Part shown: piece by piece, positions 50,885-59,499 of the stretch
Layout: each line of letters starts with the position of its first letter
Position numbering within the stretch: position 1 is the first letter of the stretch
Assembly (NCBI GenBank): GCA_963922315.1
Contig: CAWUID010000003.1
Span: 8,605-72,604 of the forward strand
Direction of reading: 5' to 3'
From: JAHDBG01 sp963922315
GTDB taxonomy: Bacteria; Pseudomonadota; Gammaproteobacteria; Chromatiales; Chromatiaceae
DNA length: 64,000 bases
Position numbers and translations under genes: made by a program
The notes under the pieces: generated by a model
Seen by the model: the letters and a program-made list of their open reading frames with translations, nothing else
Databases searched by the model: none
What the model was told of the DNA's origin: nothing

Positions 50885-51695
50885 CAGTTTGTCTGGATTT
50901 TGAGGATGGAGGTGAGTCAGCAGCCATCTTGGCTAGTTCTTCGGCAGTAGATGTAATGTCACAGGGCGCCAGGTCTGCTATTTTGTCAGCAGCGATCATG
51001 CCACTGGTACGCATCACTTCGCATAGAGTCTGCATTTTGTGCTCCAGTACGTGCAAGTGATCCAGTGTCCGGTGCAGTGCATCTGCCATCGGGTCCGGGG
51101 CATCACGGGTGGCGCCATACGCATCAAAGCCTAGTTTGTATGCCATCTTTGTCCGGCGTTGCGTGTCATCTGCGCTGTGATTGCCCGGCCGGATCAGATG
51201 TCCGGGGACCCCGACCACGGTGCTGTCTGCTGGGACGGGTTTGAGTACAACCGCATTCGATCCGATTCGTGCGCCTGAACCGATCTCAATCGGCCCCAGA
51301 ATTTTGGCGCCAGCGCCGACCACTACCTGATTGCCTAATCTGGGATGACGTGCACCTTTCTGCCAACTGGTTCCTCCCAGCGTCACGCCATGGTACAGAG
51401 TGCAGTCGTTGCCGACCACCGCAGTTTCACCGATCACCACGCCCATGCCATGATCAATGAAAAAACGTCGCCCGATCTGCGCCGCGGGGTGAATTTCGAT
51501 GCCGGTCAACCAGCGTGCCAGATGTGCCAGCCAGCGTGCCAGCCATTTTGCACCTTTGTGCCATAGCCAGTGGGTAAAACGATAAGCCAGGATTGCATGT
51601 ACGCCCGGATACGTGGTGAGAATCTCGAAGCGATTGCGCGCCGCCGGGTCGCGCTCAAATACAATATGTAAATCTTCGCGGAGTTGTTCAAACAT
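50871..51695 (-). CDS. cysE: Serine O-acetyltransferase
   Basis: First step of cysteine synthesis from serine. From ATG 51695 the product has 274 residues; an ATG one codon earlier is equally possible. It has the SATase N-terminal helix region (REDLHIVFERDPAARNRFE, FTHWLWHKG). A left-handed beta-helix of hexapeptide repeats follows, with HPAAQIGRRFFIDHGMGVVIGE, GVTLGGT, HPRLGNQVVVGAGAKILG and VVGVPG. The C-terminal tail of about 80 residues is longer than minimal SATases and ends in a low-complexity Ser/Lys stretch overlapping the ATPase gene. Confidence 0.92.
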   Translation of the reverse strand: MFEQLREDLHIVFERDPAARNRFEILTTYPGVHAILAYRFTHWLWHKGAKWLARWLAHLARWLTGIEIHPAAQIGRRFFIDHGMGVVIGETAVVGNDCTLYHGVTLGGTSWQKGARHPRLGNQVVVGAGAKILGPIEIGSGARIGSNAVVLKPVPADSTVVGVPGHLIRPGNHSADDTQRRTKMAYKLGFDAYGATRDAPDPMADALHRTLDHLHVLEHKMQTLCEVMRTSGMIAADKIADLAPCDITSTAEELAKMAADSPPSSKSRQTDAAR

Positions 51696-51740
51696 CAATA
51701 ATCCGGATTCTGACTGAGTAACACGGCAATTTTCGGGCGA

Positions 51741-52085
51741 CTATCCTGGCGGCCAATGCAGACTGCGGCCGCCCAGCAGGTGCAAATGTAGATGGTATAC
51801 ACTCTGACCGCCGGCGACATTGCAATTCAGAACAGTACGGTAGCCGTCTTCGGCGATCCCTTCCTGAGCAGCAACCTGGCGTGCGCCCCGGAACAGGTGA
51901 CTCATAACAGCTTCTGTTTCTGGTGTCAGATCATTCAGTGTCGCGATATGCTGACGGGGAATGAACAAACAATGTACTGGTGCCTGTGGATGTAAATCGC
52001 GAAAGCCGACGACCTGTTCGTCCTCATAAACCAGCTCAGTCGGCAGGGTGCCTGCTGCAATCTGGCAGAAGAGACAATTTTCCAT
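51741..52085 (-). CDS. HIT-family hydrolase (HinT-like)
   Basis: Purine nucleoside phosphoramidase-like protein, 114 residues. The histidine triad is HLHLHLLGG, preceded by LNCNVAGGQSVYHLH. The N-terminal motif is CLFCQIAAGTLPTELVYEDE, whose Cys pair recalls the zinc site seen in some HIT proteins. The C-terminus (RSLHWPPG) matches the Hint branch. It stands between cysE and the C45-like gene, all leftward. Confidence 0.93.
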   Translation of the reverse strand: MENCLFCQIAAGTLPTELVYEDEQVVGFRDLHPQAPVHCLFIPRQHIATLNDLTPETEAVMSHLFRGARQVAAQEGIAEDGYRTVLNCNVAGGQSVYHLHLHLLGGRSLHWPPG

Positions 52086-52127
52086 GTCGGTGTCCTGTTC
52101 GGGATGGTTTAAGAATCAGGCGGTTGA

Positions 52128-53447
52128 TTATGACTGCTGGCGCTTACGATAAAATTCAAAATAATACACCATGGCGATCAGTGCAAAAGCACCGAGCGCG
52201 ATCAGCATAATCAGCGGTGGGTGCCCGCTTTTCTGACTGACTGCGGGCAGCAGATTGTGGAATACTTGCATAACCGGATGTTCTGTCCCCTGACCAGATG
52301 GCGGTGTATGGTACAGGTGCAATGTGTTATCTGCTGGTGTGAATACCATGGATTGCAGGGTATGCTGATTGAAGATGGCCTGATAACGGTTAGCTTTATC
52401 CAGCATAATGCTGATAATATCTTTGACTGCTGCCGGGTGTCCACGATCAAATACAGCCAGTTGGCTGAAGCGCTGCCAGCGAAAGTTGTCCTGTGAGTGG
52501 GTACAGTTATCTGGTGAGTGGGCCGAGAGATAACAATTCACGACCGCAATCTGATCAGTCTTACCCCACAACTTGTCGGCCCGGTTATTGCTTTTGTCTG
52601 TTCTGATCCGGGCCGGCATTTTTTGTGGTTTTTCCAGCACCTGAATGCTGGTGTGATCAGCCATCACCATATTATGATCAGCAGCATAATGATAGCGGGA
52701 CAGTTGTTTAGTGGCCTGTTGGTTGTTTGTCGCTGTCTCCAGTGCTTTCCGGAGTGCAAATGCGACAGAGTCCTGATAATCTGGTGAGTTGCGTCCAGGT
52801 CGGGATAAAGGCGAGGCGATCTGTGCCAGAAATAAACCGGCCTGATTAAAACCAGACAAAATACCAGGACAACCGGCAAAGCCGATATTCACCATATTGT
52901 GGTCTGTGCCTGTATATATGGTGATCGCCTGCAGGCTTCTCAGGTTGGCATCAGCTGGCCAGTCCAGGTTGCGCCCGATGATCGGCGTGCCGCTCGCAGA
53001 AGCCGTGTGCCAGACACCGAAGACAGATCCCTGAACGCTGAAATGACCCAGATCCGGTAACAATATGAAAGTCCAGTATTCATTCAGTGACAGGCGGCCA
53101 TCTCCCAACTGGTCATGACCGAATAACTGCCAGCCTGAGGTGATACCGGCCACTTCATCCTGATACGCCGGATCAATCCGGGAGCGGATCGCGTTAACCT
53201 GCTGTTGCAGTACCTGGTCAAACTTTGCCTGGTTCGTCAGAGTGTTCAGGTAGCTATCGTAGCGTGCTTCGATATCAGGAAAGCGTTGTTTGATCGCATT
53301 GCCCAGAGCCTGACCCACCTGAAAGTCGGTTTTGTCCGTCGTATCCACCCGGAAAACGGGTAAGATGTTATTACTCAGAGCAGTTTGTGTGATGGCCAGA
53401 CAGAGCAATACGGTCAGTACAGTTTTATTCAGTGGTAAACACAACAT
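52128..53447 (-). CDS. C45-like (Ntn hydrolase fold) membrane-anchored protein, nucleophile not conserved
   Basis: Exported protein of 439 residues with a signal peptide (residues 8-25) and a C-terminal transmembrane helix (about 412-432) followed by basic FYRKRQQS. The middle resembles C45/acyl-CoA:6-APA acyltransferase-type Ntn hydrolases: QGSVFGVWHTASASGTPIIGRNLDW, then GILSGFNQAGLF and HNMVMADHTS. In the family a Cys opens the mature chain where this protein has Gly140-Ser141, so it is either inactive, uses Ser, or the alignment is off. Its ATG abuts the divergent aroC ATG with no base between. Substrate unknown. Confidence 0.6.
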   Translation of the reverse strand: MLCLPLNKTVLTVLLCLAITQTALSNNILPVFRVDTTDKTDFQVGQALGNAIKQRFPDIEARYDSYLNTLTNQAKFDQVLQQQVNAIRSRIDPAYQDEVAGITSGWQLFGHDQLGDGRLSLNEYWTFILLPDLGHFSVQGSVFGVWHTASASGTPIIGRNLDWPADANLRSLQAITIYTGTDHNMVNIGFAGCPGILSGFNQAGLFLAQIASPLSRPGRNSPDYQDSVAFALRKALETATNNQQATKQLSRYHYAADHNMVMADHTSIQVLEKPQKMPARIRTDKSNNRADKLWGKTDQIAVVNCYLSAHSPDNCTHSQDNFRWQRFSQLAVFDRGHPAAVKDIISIMLDKANRYQAIFNQHTLQSMVFTPADNTLHLYHTPPSGQGTEHPVMQVFHNLLPAVSQKSGHPPLIMLIALGAFALIAMVYYFEFYRKRQQS

Positions 53448-54563
53448 ATGTCAGGAAATACCTTCGGAACTTTGTTTAAAGTCACTTCATTTGGTGAAAG
53501 TCACGGCCCGGCGATAGGTTGTGTGATTGACGGTTGTCCGCCCGGATTACCGCTGACTGAGGCAGATATCCAGCCGGATCTGGAACGGCGGCGTCCGGGT
53601 AAGACCCGACACACGACGCAACGGCGTGAAACGGATCAGGTGCAGATATTATCTGGTGTGTTTACTGGCCAGACGACGGGAACACCGATCGGGCTATTGA
53701 TCCGGAATACGGATCAGCGCTCAAAAGATTATAGCCAGATCGCAGGTAAGTTTCGTCCGGGCCACGCAGATTATACGTATCTGCAGAAGTATGGGGTGCG
53801 TGATTATCGGGGTGGCGGGCGTTCATCCGCGCGTGAGACAGCGATGCGGGTTGCTGCAGGTGCTGTGGCAAAAAAATATCTGCGCACAGCTTATGACGTA
53901 CGTATTCGTGCGTATCTGTCAGCATTGGGTGGCATTCGGCCGCAACGGGTGTGCTGGCCAGATGTGGAACAGAACCCGTTTTTCTGGCCGGATGCAGCAC
54001 AGGTACCAGAACTGGAAGCGGCAATGGACGCGCTGCGGAAATCAGGTGATTCACTCGGCGCGGAAGTGACTGTAGTCGCTGAAAACGTGCCGCCAGGCTG
54101 GGGTGAGCCGGTGTTCGACCGATTGGATGCTGACATTGCCCATGCGCTGATGAGTATCAATGCCAGCAAAGGGGTAGAAATTGGCGCGGGTTTTGCCGCA
54201 GTGGCGCAGACAGGGACCGAACACCGGGATGAGATGACCCCGGCAGGCTTTTTATCGAACCATGCCGGCGGCATACTGGGCGGCATTTCGAGTGGTCAGC
54301 CGATTGTGGCACGGGTCGCGTTCAAGCCAACCTCCAGCATTCGCCTATCCGGCAAAACCATAGACGAAACGGGGCAGGCAACTGATATCCGCACGACCGG
54401 GCGGCATGATCCGTGTGTCGGCATCCGGGCGGTACCGATTGTAGAAGCGATGCTGGCGATCGTGCTGACTGATCATGCGTTGCGCCAACGTGGTCAGAAT
54501 GGCGCAGTACAACCCGATACGCCGGTGATCCCGGCGGATACCCTCAGCGCGGTGGCAGCGTGA
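53448..54563 (+). CDS. aroC: Chorismate synthase
   Basis: Last shikimate step: eliminates phosphate from EPSP using reduced FMN. The 371 residues start MSGNTFGTLFKVTSFGESHG and show GCPPGLPL, RRRPGKTRHTTQRRE, GKFRPGHADYTY, YRGGGRSSARETAMRVAAGA and GRHDPCVGIRAVPIVEAM. The N-terminal HG pair and the RPGHAD/GGRSSAR motifs confirm the family. Its end overlaps the convergent ampG by 20 bases. It starts directly next to the divergent C45-like gene, so its promoter must lie inside that gene. Confidence 0.97.
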   Translation: MSGNTFGTLFKVTSFGESHGPAIGCVIDGCPPGLPLTEADIQPDLERRRPGKTRHTTQRRETDQVQILSGVFTGQTTGTPIGLLIRNTDQRSKDYSQIAGKFRPGHADYTYLQKYGVRDYRGGGRSSARETAMRVAAGAVAKKYLRTAYDVRIRAYLSALGGIRPQRVCWPDVEQNPFFWPDAAQVPELEAAMDALRKSGDSLGAEVTVVAENVPPGWGEPVFDRLDADIAHALMSINASKGVEIGAGFAAVAQTGTEHRDEMTPAGFLSNHAGGILGGISSGQPIVARVAFKPTSSIRLSGKTIDETGQATDIRTTGRHDPCVGIRAVPIVEAMLAIVLTDHALRQRGQNGAVQPDTPVIPADTLSAVAA

Positions 54564-55887
54564 CCTGAGTATAACGCCAGGCGAGCAGCACCAGGCCGAT
54601 CACCGGCAGACCCAGGCCGGCAGTGAGGACAAAAAAATCCGCATAACCCGACTGATCAACAATGAAGCCGGAAAAGCCACCAAGAAACTTCGGCAACAGC
54701 AACATCAGAGAGCTGAATAATGCATACTGAGTCGCTGAATAAGCAACATTGGTCAGGGCAGACAGATACGCAATAAAAGCGGCAGAGGCGAGACCGGCGC
54801 TCAGATTATCCATGCCGACAACGGCCACCAGCCACCATACATCCGGGCCGATCTGTGTCAGCAGCAGAAACAACAGATTGGTGGCGGCTGCCAGGATTGC
54901 ACCCAGCAACAACATCGGCATCACACCCAGCCGGTACACGGCGATACCACCCAGCAGCCCGCCCAGAATCGTCATCCAGACCCCGAAACCCTTCGCGACC
55001 CAGGCGATTTCAGCCTTGCTGAAGCCCATGTCGTGATAAAACACATTCGCAATCACGCCGAGCACAATATCAGACACCCGGTAGCTGGCGATCAGGGCCA
55101 GCACCAGAAGAGCCAGACCACCATAACGCCGGATAAAATCGGCAAACGGGTGCCAGATGGCGGTGGTCAGCCAGTGCTGTAGTCGGTGCAGACGCGACCG
55201 GACCATAGTCGGTGCAGAAGTCGGGCGAGTGATGGTGGGTTCAGGTGCCCACCAGGATGTCAGCAGACCGGGCAACATAGCGGCTGCCATACACGCATAA
55301 GTGATCGTCCAGGGCAGATGATGATAGCTTGCTGCATCAGGATCGAACCAGGCAGCAATCCCCAGAGCGCCACCGGAAGCGAGCAACATCGCCAACCGAT
55401 AACCAGTTGCATAAACCCCGGCCAGGATCCCCTGTAGCTCCGGAATGGCGATCTCAATCCGGTAGGCATCAATAACCAGGTCTTGCGTTGCGGAAAAAAA
55501 GGCGACCCACAGCGCGAGACCAACCAGCAGGCTGAGGTGTTGCGCCGGATTAGTCAGCCCCATACCGAGCAGGCCGAGCAGAATCGCGCTCTGCGAGAAT
55601 AACAACCAACTGCGGCGGCGTCCGAGCCAGCGCGACAGGCCGGGCAGTTGCAGATGATCCACCAGCGGCGACCAGCAGACCTTCAGCGCATAGGTCAGAG
55701 CGACCCAGCTGACCAGACCGATCGTGGAACGGTCAATGCCCGCTTCACGCAGCCAGAAAGACAGGGTGCCGAACACCAGCAGCAGCGGCAGGCCGGAAGA
55801 AAAGCCAAGCAGACCGATGCGCAGGACACGCGGGTCGGCACAGGTGCGCAGCATATCGCGCCAGCCAGGAGCGGTAGTGTTCAGCAT
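54544..55887 (-). CDS. ampG: Muropeptide permease AmpG (MFS)
   Basis: Inner-membrane MFS permease that imports GlcNAc-anhMurNAc peptides released during wall turnover. The 447 residues contain about 12-14 hydrophobic helices and AmpG-type motifs: LGFSSGLPLLLVFGTLSFWL, WSPLVDHLQLPGLSRWLGRR, ATQDLVIDAYRIE and MDNLSAGLASAAFIAYLSAL. It is the entry step for NagZ, AnmK, AmgK and MurU, all encoded in this window. It is divergent from pyrG across a 331-base gap holding the large inverted repeat. Confidence 0.92.
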   Translation of the reverse strand: MLNTTAPGWRDMLRTCADPRVLRIGLLGFSSGLPLLLVFGTLSFWLREAGIDRSTIGLVSWVALTYALKVCWSPLVDHLQLPGLSRWLGRRRSWLLFSQSAILLGLLGMGLTNPAQHLSLLVGLALWVAFFSATQDLVIDAYRIEIAIPELQGILAGVYATGYRLAMLLASGGALGIAAWFDPDAASYHHLPWTITYACMAAAMLPGLLTSWWAPEPTITRPTSAPTMVRSRLHRLQHWLTTAIWHPFADFIRRYGGLALLVLALIASYRVSDIVLGVIANVFYHDMGFSKAEIAWVAKGFGVWMTILGGLLGGIAVYRLGVMPMLLLGAILAAATNLLFLLLTQIGPDVWWLVAVVGMDNLSAGLASAAFIAYLSALTNVAYSATQYALFSSLMLLLPKFLGGFSGFIVDQSGYADFFVLTAGLGLPVIGLVLLAWRYTQVTLPPR

Positions 55888-56218
55888 GAATATAGTTCGT
55901 CGGCGCCCGATGCAAACTGATGTGGAGTAATAAGCTGGGCCATATGAGATCCAATGTTTGTTGTCAACGTCAGGTTCGGCGTTTCCTGACTAGGGCTCTC
56001 CGAGGTACGCCAGAATACCCGTCCTGGGAGCTCGGCTGCGGCCGTCCATGGCCGCAGCCGAGACCTCCATGGACGGGTATTCTGGCATCTCTCTGAGAAC
56101 AGGTCGGGAGAACGCTTGCGAAAAGACTGCAGTAACAAATCTCCACATCAGTTTGAATCACACCCGGTTCGCGGCACAGATCAGACAAAGGAATGGGTAT
56201 CCGGTAAAATTCAGGTTT
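55888..56218. other. 331-base divergent gap between ampG and pyrG
   Basis: This gap holds the 5' sides of both ampG and pyrG. Its outstanding content is the large inverted repeat at 56009-56086. Frames through it are open on both strands but show no protein-family resemblance. No clear -35/-10 pair was found. Confidence 0.6.
56009..56086. repeat. Large near-perfect inverted repeat upstream of pyrG
   Basis: Outer arms GCCAGAATACCCGTCC (56009-56024) and GGACGGGTATTCTGGC (56071-56086) pair perfectly over 16 bases. Inner arms CTCGGCTGCGGCC (56031-56043) and GGCCGCAGCCGAG (56050-56062) pair over 13 around the loop GTCCAT. The six and eight bases between the arms can mostly pair too (GGAG with CTCC). 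Flanks add a weaker match (CTCCGAGG with CTCTGAG). There is no T tract, so a simple intrinsic terminator is unlikely. An operator, a leader hairpin or a small palindromic mobile element are options. Confidence 0.9.
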
Positions 56219-57847
56219 ATGACACATTATATCTTTATCACCGGTGGGGTGGTTTCCTCACTGGGTAAAGGCATCGCGGCAGCCTCGCTCGGTGCCTTAC
56301 TGGAAGCGCGTGGTCTGACGGTCACGCTGATCAAGCTGGACCCCTACATCAATGTTGATCCGGGCACCATGAGTCCGTTTCAGCACGGAGAAGTGTTCGT
56401 AACCGGAGACGGTGCCGAAACCGATCTGGATCTCGGACATTACGAGCGCTATACCACCGCCAGAATGAGCCAGCAGAACAACTTTACCGCTGGCCAGATC
56501 TACGAACAAGTGATCCGAAAAGAACGCCGGGGTGACTACCTGGGTGGCACCGTGCAGGTGATTCCGCACATCACTGACCAGATCAGACACAACATCCGGC
56601 AGGGCGCGGGAGACGCGCAGATCGCGATTATCGAAATTGGTGGTACGGTTGGCGATATTGAATCACTGCCGTTTCTGGAAGCGATTCGCCAGATGGGAGT
56701 AGAGCTGGGCCGCGAAAAGGCGGTCTTTATCCATCTGACCCTGGTGCCCTATATCGCGACATCGGGCGAGATTAAGACTAAACCGACCCAGCACTCAGTG
56801 AAAGAACTGCGTTCTATCGGTATTCAGCCGGATGTACTGGTATGTCGCACAGATCGTGCGCTGCCGACCACCGAGCGGCGCAAAATTGCGTTGTTTACCA
56901 ATGTGCAGGAACAAGCGGTTATTTCAGCCGTGGATGCCGATACAATCTATCGTATCCCGCTGATGCTGCATGCGCAGGGACTGGATGACATTGTGCTGCA
57001 ACAACTGCGCCTGCCGGAACTGACTGCTGATCTGGCGCCCTGGCAGCGGGTTGTGCAGCGACTGGATCAACCTGAGGGTGAACTGCGCATCGCGATGGTA
57101 GGCAAATATATCGAACTGACGGATGCGTACAAATCAGTGAATGAAGCGCTGGTACACGCGGGTATTCAGGCCCGACAAACCATCCATATTGAATACATTG
57201 ATTCAGAACAACTGGAGCAGGTCGGCACAGCACAACTGGCAGATATGGATGCGATACTGGTGCCGGGTGGCTTTGGTGAGCGTGGGGTGGAAGGCAAAAT
57301 TCAGGCAGCACGCTATGCGCGTGAACATCAGGTGCCGTATCTCGGTATTTGTCTGGGGATGCAGGTTGCGGTGATAGAGTATGCACGGCATGTGCTCGGA
57401 CACCAGACAGCACACAGCACCGAATTCGCTCCGGACACTCCCCATCCGGTGATTGCGCTGGTCACCGAATGGACTGAGGCGGACGGGACGGTACAACAGC
57501 GGGATGCACAAGTGGACAAAGGCGGCAGTATGCGCCTGGGTGGGCAGACGTGTCATCTGATGGCAGACAGCCGCTCCCGTCAGATGTATGGGCAGGACCA
57601 GATCGTTGAACGCCACCGCCATCGCTACGAATATAACAACCAATACCGGTCGGCACTGGAAGAGGCTGGTCTGCAGGTGGTTGGCACCTCAACCAAAAGT
57701 GATCTGGTCGAAATGGTTGAGATTCCGGCACACCCCTGGTTTGTGGCTTGCCAGTTCCATCCGGAATTTACCTCGACACCGCATGCTGGCCATCCGTTAT
57801 TCAATGGCTTTATACGCGCGGCACAACATCATCGGGATGCGACATGA
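56219..57847 (+). CDS. pyrG: CTP synthase
   Basis: Converts UTP to CTP with glutamine or ammonia. The 542 residues from ATG 56219 start MTHYIFITGGVVSSLGKG. They contain KLDPYINVDPGTMSPFQHGE, the synthase Mg/ATP site, IEIGGTVGDIESLPFLEA, and the glutaminase domain with nucleophile Cys in LGICLGMQ and HRHRYEYNN / HPEFTS. The frame is open back into the large inverted repeat but that extension is not part of the family. The TGA overlaps the kdsA ATG. PyrG-KdsA-enolase is a conserved order in many proteobacteria; eno is absent here. Confidence 0.97.
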   Translation: MTHYIFITGGVVSSLGKGIAAASLGALLEARGLTVTLIKLDPYINVDPGTMSPFQHGEVFVTGDGAETDLDLGHYERYTTARMSQQNNFTAGQIYEQVIRKERRGDYLGGTVQVIPHITDQIRHNIRQGAGDAQIAIIEIGGTVGDIESLPFLEAIRQMGVELGREKAVFIHLTLVPYIATSGEIKTKPTQHSVKELRSIGIQPDVLVCRTDRALPTTERRKIALFTNVQEQAVISAVDADTIYRIPLMLHAQGLDDIVLQQLRLPELTADLAPWQRVVQRLDQPEGELRIAMVGKYIELTDAYKSVNEALVHAGIQARQTIHIEYIDSEQLEQVGTAQLADMDAILVPGGFGERGVEGKIQAARYAREHQVPYLGICLGMQVAVIEYARHVLGHQTAHSTEFAPDTPHPVIALVTEWTEADGTVQQRDAQVDKGGSMRLGGQTCHLMADSRSRQMYGQDQIVERHRHRYEYNNQYRSALEEAGLQVVGTSTKSDLVEMVEIPAHPWFVACQFHPEFTSTPHAGHPLFNGFIRAAQHHRDAT

Positions 57848-58677
57848 ACCTGTGTGGACATCAAGTCGGACTGGATCAACCCTTTTTTCTGATTGCCGGC
57901 CCCTGCGTGATAGAAAGCGAACAGCTGGCATTGCAGACAGCGACCCGGCTGCAACAGATCACAGAGCGGCACAAGATCCCCTTCATTTACAAGTCCTCAT
58001 TCGATAAGGCGAACCGTTCATCACACCAGAGCTATCGTGGCCCGGGTCTGGAAGAAGGGCTGCGCATCCTGCAGACAGTGCGTGAAAAAGTCGGCGTGCC
58101 GGTACTAACCGATGTACATGAAGATACCCCGTTAGATGCTGTCGCAGACGTGGTGGATGTACTGCAGACCCCGGCCTTTTTGTGTCGACAGACCAACTTT
58201 ATTCAGCGAGTTGCCCGTACTGGCAAACCGGTGAATATCAAAAAAGGTCAGTTTCTGGCACCGGCGGACATGCAGCAGGTGGCAAACAAGGCGCAGGCCA
58301 CCGGCAATGATCAGATCATGGTATGTGAACGTGGTGTCAGCTTTGGCTACAACAACCTGATTGTGGACATGGGAGGCCTGGCGATCATGCGTCAGACCGG
58401 ATGTCCGGTCGTGTTTGATGCGACCCACTCAGTGCAGCAACCTGGCGGATTGGGAGATCGTTCCGGCGGGCGGCGCGAACTGGTGCCTGTGTTAGCCCGG
58501 GCTGCGGTTGCCAGCGGTATTGCGGGCCTGTTCATGGAAACCCACCCGGATCCGGATCATGCTTTATCCGATGGACCGAATTCATGGCCGCTGGATAAAC
58601 TGGAGGCTCTGCTGATCACCCTGCAAGCACTGGATCACACAGTGAAACAACAGGGTCTGATTGAGGTAAATGTATAA
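57844..58677 (+). CDS. kdsA: 3-deoxy-8-phosphooctulonate synthase (KDO-8-P synthase)
   Basis: Condenses arabinose-5-phosphate with PEP for the KDO of the LPS inner core. The 277 residues begin at ATG 57844 inside the pyrG stop and carry LIAGPCVIESEQ, YKSSFDKANRSS, VLTDVHED, LCRQTNFI, VNIKKGQFLAP and FDATHSVQQPG. The upstream frame overlaps pyrG and was rejected. Cys52-type metal residues appear in AGPCVIE, and ATHSVQQP fits the non-metal subclass poorly or well only by alignment. It is coupled to pyrG. Confidence 0.96.
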   Translation: MNLCGHQVGLDQPFFLIAGPCVIESEQLALQTATRLQQITERHKIPFIYKSSFDKANRSSHQSYRGPGLEEGLRILQTVREKVGVPVLTDVHEDTPLDAVADVVDVLQTPAFLCRQTNFIQRVARTGKPVNIKKGQFLAPADMQQVANKAQATGNDQIMVCERGVSFGYNNLIVDMGGLAIMRQTGCPVVFDATHSVQQPGGLGDRSGGRRELVPVLARAAVASGIAGLFMETHPDPDHALSDGPNSWPLDKLEALLITLQALDHTVKQQGLIEVNV

Positions 58678-58794
58678 AAACTGTTGAGTCCATCAGAAGG
58701 GCGATATAAAGTCTTAGCGCCACAGAATTAGCTGAATTTCGATGTTGGTTCATGGAGTTTGATTCTGAACGATGTGACACTCGAACTGTTAAAT

Positions 58795-58915
58795 CTGAGT
58801 ATTCCCCGCAGCTTGCTGCGGGGACAAAACCATCGGGGTTTTCAAAGGGGTAGAAGCGTCGCTCTCGCCCCTTTAGTCGTGGGCGAGGTTTTATACCTCG
58901 CCCACGATTTAAAAT
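58795..58915. repeat. REP-like structured repeat, copy B
   Basis: Three successive hairpins lie in the 257-base gap between kdsA and the pRiA4b gene. They are CCCCGCAGC/GCTGCGGGG with loop TT (58804-58823), AAAGGGG/CCCCTTT (58844-58874), and CGTGGGCGAGGT/ACCTCGCCCACG with loop TTTAT (58878-58906). The first 40 bases match copy A at 8820-8860 nearly exactly, and the last hairpin matches its second hairpin in form; the middle hairpin is an extra insertion. It marks the left edge of the accessory zone. Confidence 0.7.
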
Positions 58916-58934
58916 TTGATTTTCAATAGGTGAC

Positions 58935-59489
58935 ATGATGGCGAAACAAGCAAAGAAATACCAGATTAAAATTAATCTGCAAGGTGCTAAGCCACCCATC
59001 TGGCGCAGGTTGTGGGTTGCGCCGGATATGACGTTAGGGCAACTGCATGATGTGATTCAGACAGCGATGGGCTGGTATGACTGTCACCTGCATCAATTTA
59101 ATGTGCATGGTGAGTATTACAGTGCGCCGGATCAGGAGCTGGGTCCGGATGTATCAGATGAAGAAGATATAACGTTAGCGGCTGCGTTGCAGGAACCGAA
59201 ACAACGCATCGCTTATGAATATGATTTTGGCGATGGCTGGGTGCATGAGATCCTGCTGGAGAAAGTGTTACCGCGAGAAAAGCAGGAGACGTTGCCGATC
59301 TGTGTGAAAGGTAAACGTGCCTGTCCACCAGAAGATTGTGGTGGTGTCTGGGGGTATGGTGGTCTGTTGGAGGTGCTGGCTGATCCGCAGCATGAACAAT
59401 ACGAAGATATGCTGGAATGGGTGGGGGATTTTGATCCGGAGGCTTTTTGTGTGGATTCAGTCAATCAGAAATTAGCGGCATACCGCTGA
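58935..59489 (+). CDS. Plasmid pRiA4b ORF-3 family protein
   Basis: Protein of 184 residues in the PRiA4_ORF3 family (also called IS1096 TnpR-like). Typical blocks are YQIKINLQGAKPPIWRRLWV, LGQLHDVIQTAMGWYDCHLHQF, YEYDFGDGWVHEI and ACPPEDCGGVWGYGGLLEVL. The family occurs near mobile elements and plasmid genes; no molecular function is established. An ATG one codon later (58938) is equally plausible. The next gene begins 10 bases on, a possible operon. Confidence 0.88.
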   Translation: MMAKQAKKYQIKINLQGAKPPIWRRLWVAPDMTLGQLHDVIQTAMGWYDCHLHQFNVHGEYYSAPDQELGPDVSDEEDITLAAALQEPKQRIAYEYDFGDGWVHEILLEKVLPREKQETLPICVKGKRACPPEDCGGVWGYGGLLEVLADPQHEQYEDMLEWVGDFDPEAFCVDSVNQKLAAYR

Positions 59490-59499
59490 GGGCAGCATC

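Noticed and set aside
56048..56218. Upstream extension of pyrG through the inverted repeat
   Set aside because: The conserved CTP synthase N-terminus MTHYIFITGG starts at 56219; the preceding frame is not family-like.
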